From Garcia nutans (lineage: Eukaryota; Streptophyta; Magnoliopsida; Malpighiales; Euphorbiaceae): a stretch of 64,000 bases of DNA. Below the pieces are notes generated by a model. The model worked only from the letters and a program-made list of their open reading frames with translations. It searched no databases and was not told the DNA's origin. Positions 26,601 to 38,412 of the stretch are shown here, piece by piece. Both the position numbers and the translations under genes were made by a program. The stretch spans positions 7,874,001 to 7,938,000 of the forward strand of contig CANTUV010000010.1 in the NCBI GenBank assembly GCA_947685225.1. Reading direction: 5' to 3'. The first letter of the stretch is position 1; the number at the start of each line of letters is the position of its first letter.

Positions 26601-27633
26601 TCGTAAAATTGCAAATATAGTTAAATGATTTATATCATCGTAATTTTTATTTTTATTTTTAATTAAAAATTATTACAGACCGAAATCGTTAAGATTTAAA
26701 TATTTAAATATTATAATATTAGATTAATGAAAGCGAATATTTCTTAATATCTCTGATTTTTATTGCATTAAATAAAATTATAAGAAGAAACCTGAAATGC
26801 AAGGAGTGAGGACGCCGTCTCCAATAACCATGGAAGTACCAAGCATGGTAGCAATGAGTAAAAAGAACTTGGCAAATTGGCTATTCTCTAGCTTAGATTT
26901 AAGTTTTGTTGCCCTCCGCAATCGCTTGCTTGGCAACTCTAGCTGAAAATTCGATACATCACAGTCCTCTACTTGTTGACTCGGGATTAGACCCACTTTC
27001 GCATATCGGCATACCAGTGAGTACAAAGCAAATGTTCCTCCTGCAAAAATATTCTTATAAATTACATAATAGTTATTTTAGATATATATATATATACATC
27101 TAAATATTTTTTCCCAAAATTTTGCCAGCAATAATTGATAGCAGCTGGAACTATTGACAAAGCTAATAAACAATTAAAGCATTTTTTTTCCAATTTTAAT
27201 TTGTTTTTATACTTGTCTTGGATTCATTTTCCTTTCAAGTGATGTCATGGTAGCTTGACTTGTCTCAGTTTCTAGTTAGGCCACTTCTGCATGTTCATTG
27301 AGCTAATTAATACTACTATATATTTCTCAAACAAATAAATAAATAAATACACACCACTCTATAAAGAGTATTTAATGATCCGTCTCATTAATATTATATA
27401 ATGCTAATAATTTCACTCCGAATCCAGCAATACGACCCTCAGCCATTTAGTTCCTCAAAGTATATCCACGTGGTGCAAATTAATAGAAATACATATATTC
27501 AAGTATGTCGGGTTGAAATTTTTAACATTTAAATTTTTTTACCAATAAGAATTTTATGATTTAGCATAGTAAATTAAGAAATTCAAGTCAATATATTTTG
27601 CCTCTATACTCTTAAAGATATGTTGATCTTTCT

Positions 27634-27680
<47 letters not shown>

Positions 27681-29027
27681 TAAAAATAAAAATAAAAAGG
27701 TTTTGGTGGGAATAGCCAATCTGATGAGGTGATGTTTAATGAGATCGACAATCTGTCAACTTCAGTTTTATTCATACTATAAAACAAACATAGTGAAGTT
27801 GACATATACATATGTATTTGATATTTTATTATTATTTCTGAGACTTAATTTTCGAGCCTACAAGCAAAGTTCCTTCCCCAGTTGGCTACTTCCCTTCCTA
27901 TTTTATGTACTCTTTTTGTAGAAAAAATTTAAGTTTAATATATGTTTCTCATTATTTTTTGAATTTTTATTAAAAAATATTATATTAAAATTTTGATTTG
28001 TGATTATATATTAAAATTTATTTTCACCTGAATTTTATAAATTTTGATTATAAAAATTTCAAAAAACTTAAATATAAATTTTAAATTAATATTTCCTATA
28101 ACATCTGAAATAATTTTTTTTTTAAAAAAAAACAAAATTCTCAATACCAAATAGATTCACGAAAACTCCAGAATAATTCAAAATATGACCCAAAGTAAAT
28201 TGAAAGATAATGGTTAGAATAACCAATTTAATTAAGTATTCAGCTACTGATCATTGATAGTTCAAAATTTTTCAGTAATCAGTAGACTATTTTGAAGAGT
28301 TCAAATCAGTATCTGTTGATATATAGATTTGAGATCGAGTTGATATATAGATTTGAGATCGATTTTAGTATATTTCAAAACAAAATTTGATCAGATGGAG
28401 TTCAAAAATTAAGAATATCAAATAACTGATTAAATTAAAAGAGGAAAAAAAAATAAAACTGAAACATACTTAAACTAGGAGAAGAAGAAGTTAATTCATA
28501 AAATAATTACCATCGCCATTATCGTTGGCACGCAAGACGATCAAGACGTACTTGATCAGAGGGATAAGAGTGATGGTGTAGATAATCAAAGAAAGTACAC
28601 CCAATATATCGTCTTTGTGGTGAATACCGTTAGTGAAAGTGCTCGAGTACACGTACAACGGTGATGTTCCGATATCTCCATAAACTATTCCAATGCTTTG
28701 AAATGCCAACTGCAAGATCACCGACCAACTCGCCCCCTGAAAATTCAAAATTTTTTTTTCAGTTGTTTCTCCAGGTAAAGGATAATTTAGGATACATATA
28801 TATATTTACAAATTTACAGAAATTGGAAAAAAAAAAAAAAAAAAAAAAACCTTAGAGCCATGGAGTTGATGACCAGGAAATTTGCGAGATTCGATTTCTA
28901 GAGAGTCATTTCGGCGCAACTTTTGCCCTGAAAGTTTTTTTCCATTGAGAGGCTCAGAAACATGGTGGCGATGATTATTATTTTCTTCGTTATTATCAGT
29001 GTTTTGTATATTATTTTCATCAGACAT
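23601..29027 (-). CDS. HAK5: HAK/KUP/KT potassium transporter, HAK5-like
   Basis: Eight exons join in frame: 29027-28851, 28736-28511, 27040-26792, 26360-26310, 25679-25419, 25321-25154, 25043-24789 and 24565-23601. The total is 783 residues, normal for the family. The product is a multi-span plasma-membrane K+ transporter. The signature GDIGTSPLY lies at about residues 79-87. Other conserved family blocks are ANDNGDGGTFALYSL, LLIATMLGTSMVIGDGVLTP, FGTDKVGYSFAPIICVWF, ITGTEALFADVGHF, IIASQAMISGTFSIIQQS and CFPRVKIVHTSTKYEGQVYI. The C terminus ends KRMLKVGMIYEL. The YVYSSTF wording and general similarity to AtHAK5 suggest cluster I, the high-affinity uptake group induced by low potassium; this subgroup call is inference. 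The first 59 residues are an Asn- and Glu-rich hydrophilic N terminus. The donor of intron 1 is followed at once by 23 T residues, which is odd. All other borders are GT/AG. Confidence 0.93.
25069..25097. repeat. (TA)n microsatellite in HAK intron 6
   Basis: This is an uninterrupted run of alternating A and T between exons 6 and 7. It is a plausible length-variable marker with no other role visible. Confidence 0.85.
27637..27680. repeat. (AAT)n microsatellite in HAK intron 2
   Basis: About fourteen AAT triplets lie in the 1.47-kb intron between exons 2 and 3 (27041-28510). Nothing else in that intron is recognisable. Confidence 0.85.
28827..28849. repeat. A23/T23 homopolymer at the HAK intron 1 donor
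   Basis: Twenty-three A residues on the plus strand make intron 1 begin with a G followed by 23 T residues on the coding strand. Such tracts are length-variable, and this one forms the donor itself. Confidence 0.9.
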
Positions 29028-29136
29028 TTTAAAATTTTTCCTAATTAATCTGATATAATTAAGCTTAATTAGAAATTAGTAAAGGAGATGGAGTGGATGT
29101 AAGAGTTGGGAGAAATGGAGAGGGGATACAATGGGT

Positions 29137-29145
29137 ATTTATATA
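29137..29145 (-). promoter_or_regulatory. Probable TATA box of the HAK gene
   Basis: The minus strand reads TATATAAAT here, about 110 bp upstream of the ATG at 29027. This is a normal position for a plant TATA box with a short leader. No functional proof is possible from sequence. Confidence 0.5.
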
Positions 29146-29321
29146 AAGAGGGGAATGGTAGCTCGTCAGAAACGTGAATTTGAAGGAATATGCGAAAAAG
29201 GGCAAAAACAACTTTACAAACTCGGCAACGAGACCTCCGAGGGGGCATAATGTTGATGGATGGGCCCCTTTTAATATCTTTTTGATGTTTCCTAGCTTGT
29301 TCCTACCCTCTCTTGCTGTCC

Positions 29322-29325
<4 letters not shown>

Positions 29326-29361
<36 letters not shown>
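29326..29361. repeat. (ATT)n microsatellite upstream of HAK
   Basis: About twelve ATT triplets lie roughly 300 bp upstream of the transporter ATG, beyond the TATA box. Confidence 0.85.
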
Positions 29362-29364
<3 letters not shown>

Positions 29365-31292
29365 GTTTTGCTGACTTTTGAATGGATTATTAAGTAAAGA
29401 AAAATTAAAATTACAATTGTAAAAATAAAAAAATTATATATTGATTCTCAATTATAAATTATTGTTTAAATTAGTAAATTTAATAATTAAAATTTTGATA
29501 TTTAACTTTAAAAATCCTTATTAAAAAAATAATTTTTCACAATTTTATTATTATCGAATCAATACTTTTAGACGTTGTAAAATGAATTATTGTAACTTTT
29601 GAACAACTTATTACTGAAATGTAAAGAGGTCAACTTTAAAAATATATTTAATTATGTTATATTACTCCACTATTTTATCAAATATATTTTAATGAATTTA
29701 ATAATAAATTTGCAAATTGTAGTGTGTTCATCGCCTTTGGGAAGGGTTCAGGTCATGACTCACTTATTAATTTAACAGTTTCTGTTGAAGATATACATGT
29801 CTCATTTACAATAAAAGTCAAGTAAAGATTAAAAAAAATATTTAAATTTAAAAAATAAATCAAATAGTTTTTATTTGGTACGTTAAATTAATTTTTTATG
29901 AATTTATTTAGATTTTTTTTATAACTCAATTCATGTATAAATTTGCCATTTTATAGAAATAAATATGATCAATTTCTCACGCCTCCGTTAAAAAACCAAG
30001 AGATTCTAATTTCTATATATCTGACGTCGTGTAGTTATTTTGCAATTTAAGTAGCTTCAGTTAGAAACAGTTTCTTTGTTTCATGATCATTATATATATG
30101 TCTCCTTTTCTTAGTCAAACCTAGTTCTTTCAAGTTATAAATTTTAAAGAGAATGCAATCCTTTGCATTATCATTTTTGATAAATTTTCTCTTTAACTTT
30201 TTTTCTATATATTATATATGTGACAGAATTATAAATCTAAGCATATATAGCATTGAAATAGGCAAAATTTTTAATAAGATAAAAATTATTTATTACAAAC
30301 ACAACTCAAATTAACATTAATTTTTGTTTTTTATGACTGAATTTAAATCACAACGTCGTTGGCTCTCTTTTAACATTTTTCATGGTAAAAAATCTGAAGT
30401 GGTAAAACATATCTGGTGTGTTTTTCCAATTTGATGGCTGTAAGAAAAAAAAAAAAAGCAAAAAAGACATGCCTAGTTGTACAAAAGTCCATACACCTAC
30501 ATTTGACACCTTCATGCACTGGTGTAACGCCCAAAAGGACCATCGTTTCAATCTATTGATGACTTGTTATCTCTTTTCTTTACAGGAAGCCACAATATTC
30601 CACAGATTCTGCTGAATTTATCTCTATTATTATTGTTCTAAAAATTTTTATTATTTTTATTTCTAATAATAGCCCTTATTCTTATTTTTTTTAAAAAATT
30701 AAGGTATATTATAATTTTTTAAAATTGTATAAATTGATAATTTCACCTATTACGCGGAAGTGCAAGTTGGGAAATCGTCACGTGTGGCGTGTGCAGGAGC
30801 ATGTGCTTTATATTCTACGCTTTCACATGACGTAGCTGAAGGTTCAAGTCTTAAAGTTTGACCAACTCTGTTTCTCTTTTGAAGAAATATAATCAATTTG
30901 GGATTCAATGAATCTAAATTTGTATAATTAGGATGCAAAAGAAAAGTGGGATCGACTTAAGATACTTTAATTGGTGCATATGAATTGGCCTAGTAGGCAG
31001 TGGCCTCAGGAATAAAAAAAAAGTCATACAGTGATGAAATGCAAATTGGTGAAGTCCTTGCTTCTTATTTTTATTATTTATTATTTTTTTTGTCCTTATA
31101 TAGTTTTTTCTTTGCTGACATTTTTGAGCAACAACCAATTATTTTGCTCAAGATGGGCGAGGCGTGCACATTTGTATAGACGAAGAGTTGTGTATTTGTA
31201 TTGCGCTAGAGTTTTAGGTTCAAACTGGACCTCTTTTTTCTTAACATTTATAAAACATGATGCAATAGAAATGGGTGCATTTATAGGCAGAC
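29362..31292. other. Intergenic DNA upstream of HAK, no gene seen
   Basis: This is AT-rich with scattered short frames lacking domains. It probably includes distal promoter sequence of the transporter. No terminal repeats were found. Confidence 0.6.
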
Positions 31293-31297
31293 AATCA

Positions 31298-31777
31298 TGT
31301 TGGATTTTTTAATCTTATTTTGAATTTATATATTAATATAATTATATTATAGGCTATTTACTTTAATAAAGCTAATAAAATAGTCTTACTTTTTAGGATC
31401 TAAAAATATTTAATATGGACCATATATATATAGAAGTCCAATACTAGTGATTAGGATTTTATGAAAAACCTAATTGACCTAGTATATACAGGATATTACG
31501 AGGAATTATGATCTTTGAATTAGATTAGAGTTGTTAGTTTATTTGCTTCATATTCGAAGCAAATACTGCAAGATGCCTAATCAAAATTCAGAAATATCAA
31601 ATCTTAGAAAATTAATTATTCTACGGATCAAGATACGCTTTCGCTAATATTTTTTTTCTGTTTCTCATTATTTTTTATATGGAGAATTATATTGCATTCA
31701 TAGATTAAAATTATAACTATTTTTATATACGCGCATATAATTAATCGCATGTACTTTGGCTTAATTAAATCTTATCA
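31298..31777 (+). repeat. 5' LTR of the copia element
   Basis: It begins TGTTGGATTTTTTAATC and ends CTTATCA. It aligns along its full length with 37925-38407, including the CCTAATTGACCTAGTATATA block and the ATAATTAATCGCATGTA block near the end. Confidence 0.9.
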
Positions 31778-31779
31778 AG

Positions 31780-31789
31780 TGGTATTAGA
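31780..31789 (+). other. Degenerate primer-binding site of the copia element
   Basis: TGGTATTAGA lies two bases after the LTR end and differs at one place from the usual TGGTATCAGA. The rest of the site is altered or interrupted by the adjacent MITE insertion. Confidence 0.7.
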
Positions 31790-31796
31790 TTATCTC

Positions 31797-31931
31797 CAGG
31801 GCCGTCTAACACCATATGCAACAAGTTCAATAGCACAGGGTCTCAAAAAATTATGGGGCCCAATAATATAAATTCAAACATGTGATTTTCATATTAGGGG
31901 CCTAAATTTCAATGTAAGAACAAGGCCCCTG
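31797..31931. mobile_element. hAT-type MITE (135 bp) nested in the copia element
   Basis: The insert begins CAGGGCCGTC and ends AAGGCCCCTG, forming short imperfect inverted termini. It is flanked by a perfect 8-bp direct repeat, ATTATCTC (31789-31796 and 31932-31939). An 8-bp duplication with CAGGG/CCCTG-like ends is diagnostic of hAT elements. The interior has GGGTCTC and GGGGCCCAA blocks but no coding potential. Confidence 0.85.
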
Positions 31932-31939
31932 ATTATCTC

Positions 31940-33281
31940 CATTGTAGATTCTTGGAGAGCTCTTTTGTGGTTGAATATTAGGGTTTTAAAAATTTTTATT
32001 TAACTGAATTGTGGTTGTTTATTTATTTTTAATTTGAGTTTTTGATCTAAATAAAAAGGCTAAAATATATAGTATATGTATATACATATATTCAATTTGC
32101 CGTATATATGTATAATTATTTTATATATAGAAGGATTGGAAATATACATATATATGAATTTAGAAATTCGGCCGCATCGTGGGCTGAATTTTTTTTCTTT
32201 CCTTTATCTTTGGCCATCAATTTGTTCTTTGAAGTGACGCAAGGTTTCCTGGCCACTTTTATTGATGAATTATTTTATTATATATATGGATCAAGTATTG
32301 CAACAAGTTGTTGTATATATAGCCATATTTGCTTACTGAAAATCGCAATATGCTTGTTTCATCGTGATTTTGTATGATGGCTAGATTGCAATATTATTAA
32401 CAGTGCTACAATAATTCTTTGGGAAATTGGCAGAATTGTTGAATTAAATGAATGGCAAATTTGTAATTTTATTTATGTTTAATTTAGGGTTACAAATTTT
32501 TAAGTAAAATTACAATTATGTCATGGTAGTTATTATTGCAAAAATTACAATATTATCATTATAAAGGGCCAATTTTTTAATTAATCTATTTTATAATATA
32601 TTATTTTGGCCATTAAAATTATATTGTCTTTAAATTTTAATTAATTTTTGGGTGTATTTTTATAATCAATAAAATTTGTTTAACGTTTGATAGAACTGAT
32701 TAAAACAAGAAGTCATTAAAGTGATCTCTCTTATAAAAACAAGAAGAATCTTTGACAGAGTCTCCCTTAAGTTTGAAAATTTATACTTCTTTATAAGCTC
32801 AGTTGTTGCATTTTTTTCAATGCAAATATTATGATATTTATATGTGTGTTAATTTATGCGAGTATTAGCGGGCCCAAAGAAAGATTAATATTTGGCAGAA
32901 TTACATACATATTTGTGGTGATAAATGTGTGACAATTATAAGGTTTTCATGTGAATAAAAGTAGATCCAAAGATAGGCTTATTATTTGACAGAATTTATT
33001 ATCAATATTTGATCACTACACCGAAGGTACAACTTACAAGTTAGTATTACTGTCTAAAAACTTGATATTAATATTGTGCTAGGTATCTCGAGATGCATTC
33101 CATAATTATTTAAAATTTTAGAGATTATTTTAAATTTATGATGTGAGCATTTTATTTATTGTTTATTATCTGCACAATTAATATGTCTGTTAATATGCCA
33201 CTTAATACGATCGGTATTTCAGTACTTACTAGGTCAAACTTTAAGAATTGAAAGAAAAATATCCTCATTTATCTTGGCTGC
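31940..33281. other. Copia leader region between primer site and gag
   Basis: About 1.3 kb of AT-rich DNA lies between the MITE and the first gag codon. That is long for a leader, so other decayed insertions may be present, but none has visible ends. Confidence 0.5.
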
Positions 33282-33997
33282 ATGGATCTCAACCTGATAT
33301 TAAGGGAAGAGCAGCATGCCCTTTTTATAGCTGAAAGTTCCACTGAGGCAAAATAGAACTTCGAGAGGTGGGAACGCTCTAATTACCTAAGTCTAATGAT
33401 CATTAAGCGCGGCATTCCAGATCACTTTCGAGGTGTTATTTCTGCTGAGATTACTAAGGCTAGTGATTTTCTTGCCGAGATTGAGAAAATTTATGAGAAA
33501 ATTGATAAGGTGGAAACAGGGACGCTTCTAGCAAAACTGACTTCCATGAGGTATATTGGCAATGAAAATATTAGAGAATACATTGTGAGCATTTCTAATA
33601 TCTCCAAAAGTTAAAAGTTCCACTGAGGCAAAACGGAACTTCGAGAGGTGGGAACGCTCGATTCGGCCGATTCTAATGATCATTAAGCACGACATTCCAG
33701 ATGACTTTCGAGGTGCTACTTCTACTAAGATTACTAAGGCTAGTGATTTTCTTGCCGAGATTGAGAAAATCTATGAGAAAATTAATACGGCGAAAACAGA
33801 GACGCTTCTAGCGAAACTGACTTTTATGAGGTATATTGGCAATAGAAATATCAGGAAATATATTGTGAGCATGTCTAATATCTCCAAAAGACTGAAAGAA
33901 CTTAAGCTATATTTACCAGATGAGTTGATTGTGCACTTGGTTATGAATTCTCTTCCTCCACAGTTTGGGCAATTTAAGGTTAGTTATAATTTCTAAA
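33282..33997 (+). pseudogene. Copia gag remnant with an internal 280-bp duplication
   Basis: The ATG at 33282 opens MDLNLILREEQHALF, then an in-frame TAG interrupts before NFERWERS. The UBN2-type gag motif WERSN.LSLMIIKR follows, with IPDHFRG and FLAEIEKIYEKI. The segment then repeats from about 33610 in another frame and finally reaches LPDELIVHLVMNSLPPQFG, the usual continuation of plant copia gag. It cannot encode a full capsid protein. Confidence 0.88.
33330..33889 (+). repeat. Tandem duplication in gag, two copies of 280 bp
   Basis: AAAGTTCCACTGAGGCAAAA opens both copies, at about 33334 and 33614, and TCTAATATCTCCAAAAG closes both. The copies have diverged at numerous positions. The offset of 280 bp is not a multiple of three, so the second copy is in a shifted frame. 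Confidence 0.85.
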
Positions 33998-33999
33998 TA

Positions 34000-35800
34000 T
34001 AAAAATGGACTCTTAATTGCGCTCATTGCACACTGTGTATAAGAGGAAGAAATAATAAAGTTGAAGAAATCTCAGAGTGCTTATCTAGCTAATACATCAG
34101 CAGATAAGGACAAGAAAAGAAAGAAGGATAAATAAGCTGCTAAGAGTCCAGAACAAAAGAATGCTAAGGTAGATAAATGCTTCTTTTGAGAAAAAAAACT
34201 GGACATAAAAAAAAAGAGTGTACCAGATATCACGCTTAGAGTGCTAAGAAAGGTATGTTCTTTACTTTGGTTTATTCTGAAGTTAATTTATCTTCAGTAT
34301 CTAGAAACACTTGATTGATAGATTTTGGTGCTACTACTCACATAAGTGTTTCAATGCAGGGTTGCCTGAGCTACCAAAAGCCAAGTAATGGTGAAAGATA
34401 CATCTATGTGAGAGATGGCAAATCAGTGGAAGTAAAGGCAATAAGGCATTTTAGGTTATTATTAAGGATTGGTTTTTATTTGGATTTAAAAGACACATTT
34501 ATTGTATTGTCTTTTAGATATAATTTGGTTTCTATTTCTATATTGGACAAATTTGGATATTCTTATTCTTTTAGAAATAATTAATTCTGTCTTTCTTTAA
34601 ATTAAAATATTATTGGTATTGGTTCATTAAGTATTTATGATAATTTATATATGCTTGACATTGTTGCTTCGTATAATGAAACCTTGCATGTGGAAACAAG
34701 AGGTACTAAAAGAAAGTTGAATCAGGATAACTAAGCTAGACTATGGCACAAGCGTTTGGATCATATATCCAAATCTAAAATTAAACGACTTTGTATCAGA
34801 TGAACTATTAGATACACTTGACTATTCAGATTTAAATACTTATATTGAGTTTATTAAAGAAAAATAGACCAAACAAAAGAGATTAGGTGTCAATAGGTCT
34901 ACAAGCATCTTAGAATTGATATATACAGATATATGTGGGTTATTCCCTATAGTTTCCTAGAATGGTCAAATATACTTTATATTATTCATAGACAATTACT
35001 CGCGTTATGGGTATATATATCTCATTCATGAGAAATCAGAGTCTTTAGACGTATTTAAATCTTTCAAAGCTGAAGTTGAAAATCAACTTGGTAAGAATAT
35101 TAAGATCATCAGATCTGATCATGGTGGTGAGTACTATGACATATATGATGGTTCAGGAGAATAACGTCCAGGACCTTTTGCTAACTTTCTAAAGGAGTGT
35201 GGAATTGTCACACAGTACACAATATCTGGTTCTTTCAGCATGAATGGTTTAACTGAAAGAAGAAACAAGACTCTTATAGATATGATAATGAGTATGATCA
35301 GTCATTCTACCTTACTCGAGTTACTCTGGGGAGAGACACTAAAGATAGTAGCTTATATCCTTAATAGAGTACCAACTAAAGTAGCTGCCAAAACACCTTA
35401 CAAGCTTTGAAAAGGGCAAAAACCCAATTTAAAGCATTTTTATATTTGGGGATGTCCAGCTAAAGCTAGGCCTTATAGGCCTAATGAAAAGAAACTGGAC
35501 TCCAAAATGGTTAGCAACTAATTTATTGGTTACTCAGAGCGATCTAGGGGCTATAAGTTTTATGATCCCACTACTAAGTTAATTTTTGAGAGGAAAATGC
35601 AACATTCTTTGAGGATATTAAGTTTAAGAGAAGAAATAAGATTAGACACATTGTCTTTAAAGAAGAATCAACTCAGGAAAATTCAATTTTGATTTCCACT
35701 ACTGCTTTTGATAGTGTGCAGGTTTCTATACCTATCACTACTCAAGAAGCATATTTGGAACTAATATAAGATAATGTTGAACAACTTCCCATTCAGGTTG
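34000..35800 (+). pseudogene. Copia pol remnant: zinc knuckle, protease and integrase
   Basis: Traces appear in order: a knuckle-like KCFF...GHKK.EC segment near 34170-34230, a protease-like DFGATTHIS near 34320, an integrase zinc-region remnant near 34740, and the integrase core LIYTDICG near 34918, with SDHGGEY at about 35115 and NGLTERRNKTL near 35240. Stops occur throughout. No single frame is intact. Confidence 0.8.
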
Positions 35801-35844
35801 AGAAAGTTATTCCTTAAGAATAAACTCAACAACCTCAAGAGCAT

Positions 35845-36735
35845 GTGCCACTAAGGAGATCCATTAGAGAGAGGATAAATGCTATTACAGATGATTATAT
35901 AGTATTCCTCCAGGAACATGAGGACACTAAAGGTTTGGTGGGAGATGATCCAATCAATTTTCATAAAGCCATGAAAGATTCAAACTCTCAAAAATGGATT
36001 GAGGCAATGAATGAGGAGTATAAGTCAATGCAAGTCAATCAAGTTTGGGACCTGACCTTGTCCCATTACCTGAAAGAAAGAAACACATTGGTTGTAAATG
36101 GATATTTAAGACTAAGAGGGATTCAAGAGGTAATGTGGAGAGGTATAAGGCACATCTTGTAGCTAAAAGCTTTAGTCAAAAGGAAGAGATTGACTATAAA
36201 GAGACATTCTCTCCAGTTTCTTCGAAAGACTCTTTTAAGATAATCATGGCTCTTGTTGCACATTTTGATATTGAGTTATATCAAATGGATATTAAGACTG
36301 CATTTCTTAATGGAGACATTGATGAAACCATTTACATGATGTAACCAGAAAATTTTGTGTCATGAGACCTAAAGCATATGGTTTGTAAATTTAAGAAATC
36401 CATTTATGAACTTAAGCAAGCTTTTCACCAATGGTACTTCAAATTTCATCAAGTAGTTCTTTCATTTGATTTTAAGATAAATATTGTTGAAGATTGTGTA
36501 TACCACAAGTTTAGTAGGAGTAAGTTTATTTTTCTAATTTTATATGTCAATGACATACTTCTTGCAACCAATAATAAGAAAATGTTGCACAAAATCAAAG
36601 AATTTCTCTTAAGTAAATTTGAGTTGAAAGATCTTGGTGAAACTTTTTTTTGTATTAGGAATTTAGATACATCGAGATCGTTCTCGATGTATTCTTGGAT
36701 TATTACGAAAGAACTATATAGAAAAAGTGCTTAAG
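35845..36735 (+). pseudogene. Copia reverse transcriptase remnant
   Basis: Segments in two frames read WIEAMNEEYKSMQVNQVWDL, GCKWIFKTKRDSRGNVERYK and QMDIKTAFLNGDIDETIYM, then KSIYELKQAFHQWYFKF and FLILYVNDILLATNN. The catalytic YVDD motif is changed to YVND. With the frameshift near 36100 and the stop near 36343, the enzyme is inactive. Confidence 0.88.
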
Positions 36736-36869
36736 AGATTTGGTATGCAAAACTGTAAATCAGGAGATACTTTAGTCTCTAAAGGAGACAAGTTTAGTCT
36801 CAGTCAATGCCCAAAGAATGACCTTGAGGTAAAGAAAATGTAAAAAATTTCCTATGCTTCAACTGTAGG

Positions 36870-37500
36870 GAGTCTGATGTATGCTCAAGTTTGCACCTGT
36901 CCAGATATTGCATTCGTTGTTGACATGCTAGGCAGACATCTAAGTAATCCTGGGATGGATCACCGGAAAGCAGCCAAAAGTGGTCTGAGATATTTACAGA
37001 GAACAAAGGATTTTATGCTCACATACAAGAGGTCAGATCACTATGTTGGATGCCAAGACAATGGAAGATCCACTTCAGGCTACATTTATCTATTAGCTAG
37101 AGGAGCTATTTCCTGGAAAAGTGTTAATCAAACACTTATAGCTACCTCCACTATGGCAGCAGAATTTGTAGCATGTTATAAGGTATCAAGTCATGGATTA
37201 TGGCTGTAAAATTTTATCATTGGGCTGCGTATTGTGAGTGACATTGATAAGCCACTAAAGTTATATTATGACAATAACTCAGCAGTCTTATTTTTCAATA
37301 ATAACAGAAGCTCTTTTCTATCTAAACAAATCGACATAAAGTTTCTGACTGTGAAAGAAAAAGTGCAGAGTGGACAGATATCCATAGAGCATATAGGTAC
37401 AAACTCTATGATTGTGGATCCGCTTATTAAGGGAGTAACACCAAAAGTATTTCATGAGCACATTGCTCATTTGAGTGTTACATTAGTTGAGGATGTTTAG
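36870..37500 (+). pseudogene. Copia RNase H remnant
   Basis: SLMYAQVCTCPDIAFVVDML opens the C-terminal region, followed by HRKAAKSGLRYLQRTKDF, GRSTSGYIYLLARGAISWKS, an ATSTMAAEFVACY segment (TEAEF altered), and KLYYDNNSAVLFFNNN. The sequence ends shortly after HIGTNSMIVDPLIKG. An interruption near 37207 separates it into two frames. Confidence 0.88.
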
Positions 37501-37924
37501 GTTTAGTGGGTGTTTGTATATGATTTTATTTTAAGTTGCTTTATTTTGTTTGGATATATTATACTATTTATGAATATTATTTTTTGCAGAAATAAAGTAT
37601 TCAGTTTACTACACTCTATGTAATTAAGTTAAAGTTGATCTCAATAAGGTAGGACTAGTTGGAAATAGGCATGTTAAGATCATATTATATGTAATTTTTA
37701 TGCAACACATCCATACTTAATCTATGTCATTGAATGTATTGATATTGTGATCATTAATGGGTCGAGTTACGAATTAATATAATAAATACCATATTGGTTC
37801 TATATCAATATAGTAGATGGATCAGATTGTACCTAAGGGAATGTTTCAAGAAATGATAGCTAATTTTGCGCGCATAAAGTATAATATAATTACTAAGGTA
37901 TAATATGTAACCCAAGTAGGAGAT
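37501..37924 (+). other. Copia 3' untranslated interior and degenerate purine tract
   Basis: About 420 bp separate the RNase H stop from the 3' LTR. AAGTAGGAGAT just before 37925 is the probable worn polypurine tract. Confidence 0.55.
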
Positions 37925-38407
37925 TGTTGGATTTTTTAATCTTAATTTGGGTTTACATATTAATAAAATTATATTATAGGCTATTTAATTTAATAGAGCT
38001 AATAAAGTGGTCTTATTTTTTAGGCTCTAGAAATATTTAATTTGGTATGAGCTATTTATGTGTAGAAGTCCAATACTGATAATTAGAGTTTTTTTAAAAA
38101 CCTAATTGACCTAGTATATAAAGAACATTACGAAGGATTGTGGTCACTGAGTTAAATTAGAGTTGTTAGTTTGCTTGTCCCATATTTAGAGTAAATACTA
38201 CAAGATACCTAATCAAAATTTAAAAGTATCAAACCCTAAAAAAATAATTTTTTTTATAGATCAAGATACACTTCCGTTAATCTTTTTTCTTATTTCTTAT
38301 TGTTTTTTACATATGATTATTTTGTATTCATACATTAGAATTATAATTGTATTTATATATGTACATATAATTAATCGCATGTATTTTAGCTTAATTAAAT
38401 TCAATCA
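37925..38407 (+). repeat. 3' LTR of the copia element
   Basis: It begins TGTTGGATTTTTTAATC and ends ATTCAATCA. It matches the 5' LTR over its whole length, with many substitutions and small gaps. Confidence 0.9.
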
Positions 38408-38412
38408 AATGA

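Larger units (their letters stand above)
31298..38407 (+). mobile_element. Complete but decayed Ty1/copia retrotransposon, 7.1 kb
   Basis: Two LTRs of about 480 bp in direct orientation enclose gag and pol remnants in copia order: gag, zinc knuckle, protease, integrase, reverse transcriptase, RNase H. AATCA precedes the element (31293-31297) and AATGA follows it (38408-38412), a target repeat with one mismatch. Many stops and frameshifts make it inactive. The LTRs differ at many positions, so the insertion is old. A hAT-type MITE has inserted next to the primer site, and part of gag is duplicated. Confidence 0.92.

Noticed and set aside
30348..30615. Overlapping opposite-strand frames
   Set aside because: Short, no domains, no promoter or splice signals. 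One depends on a poly-A run.
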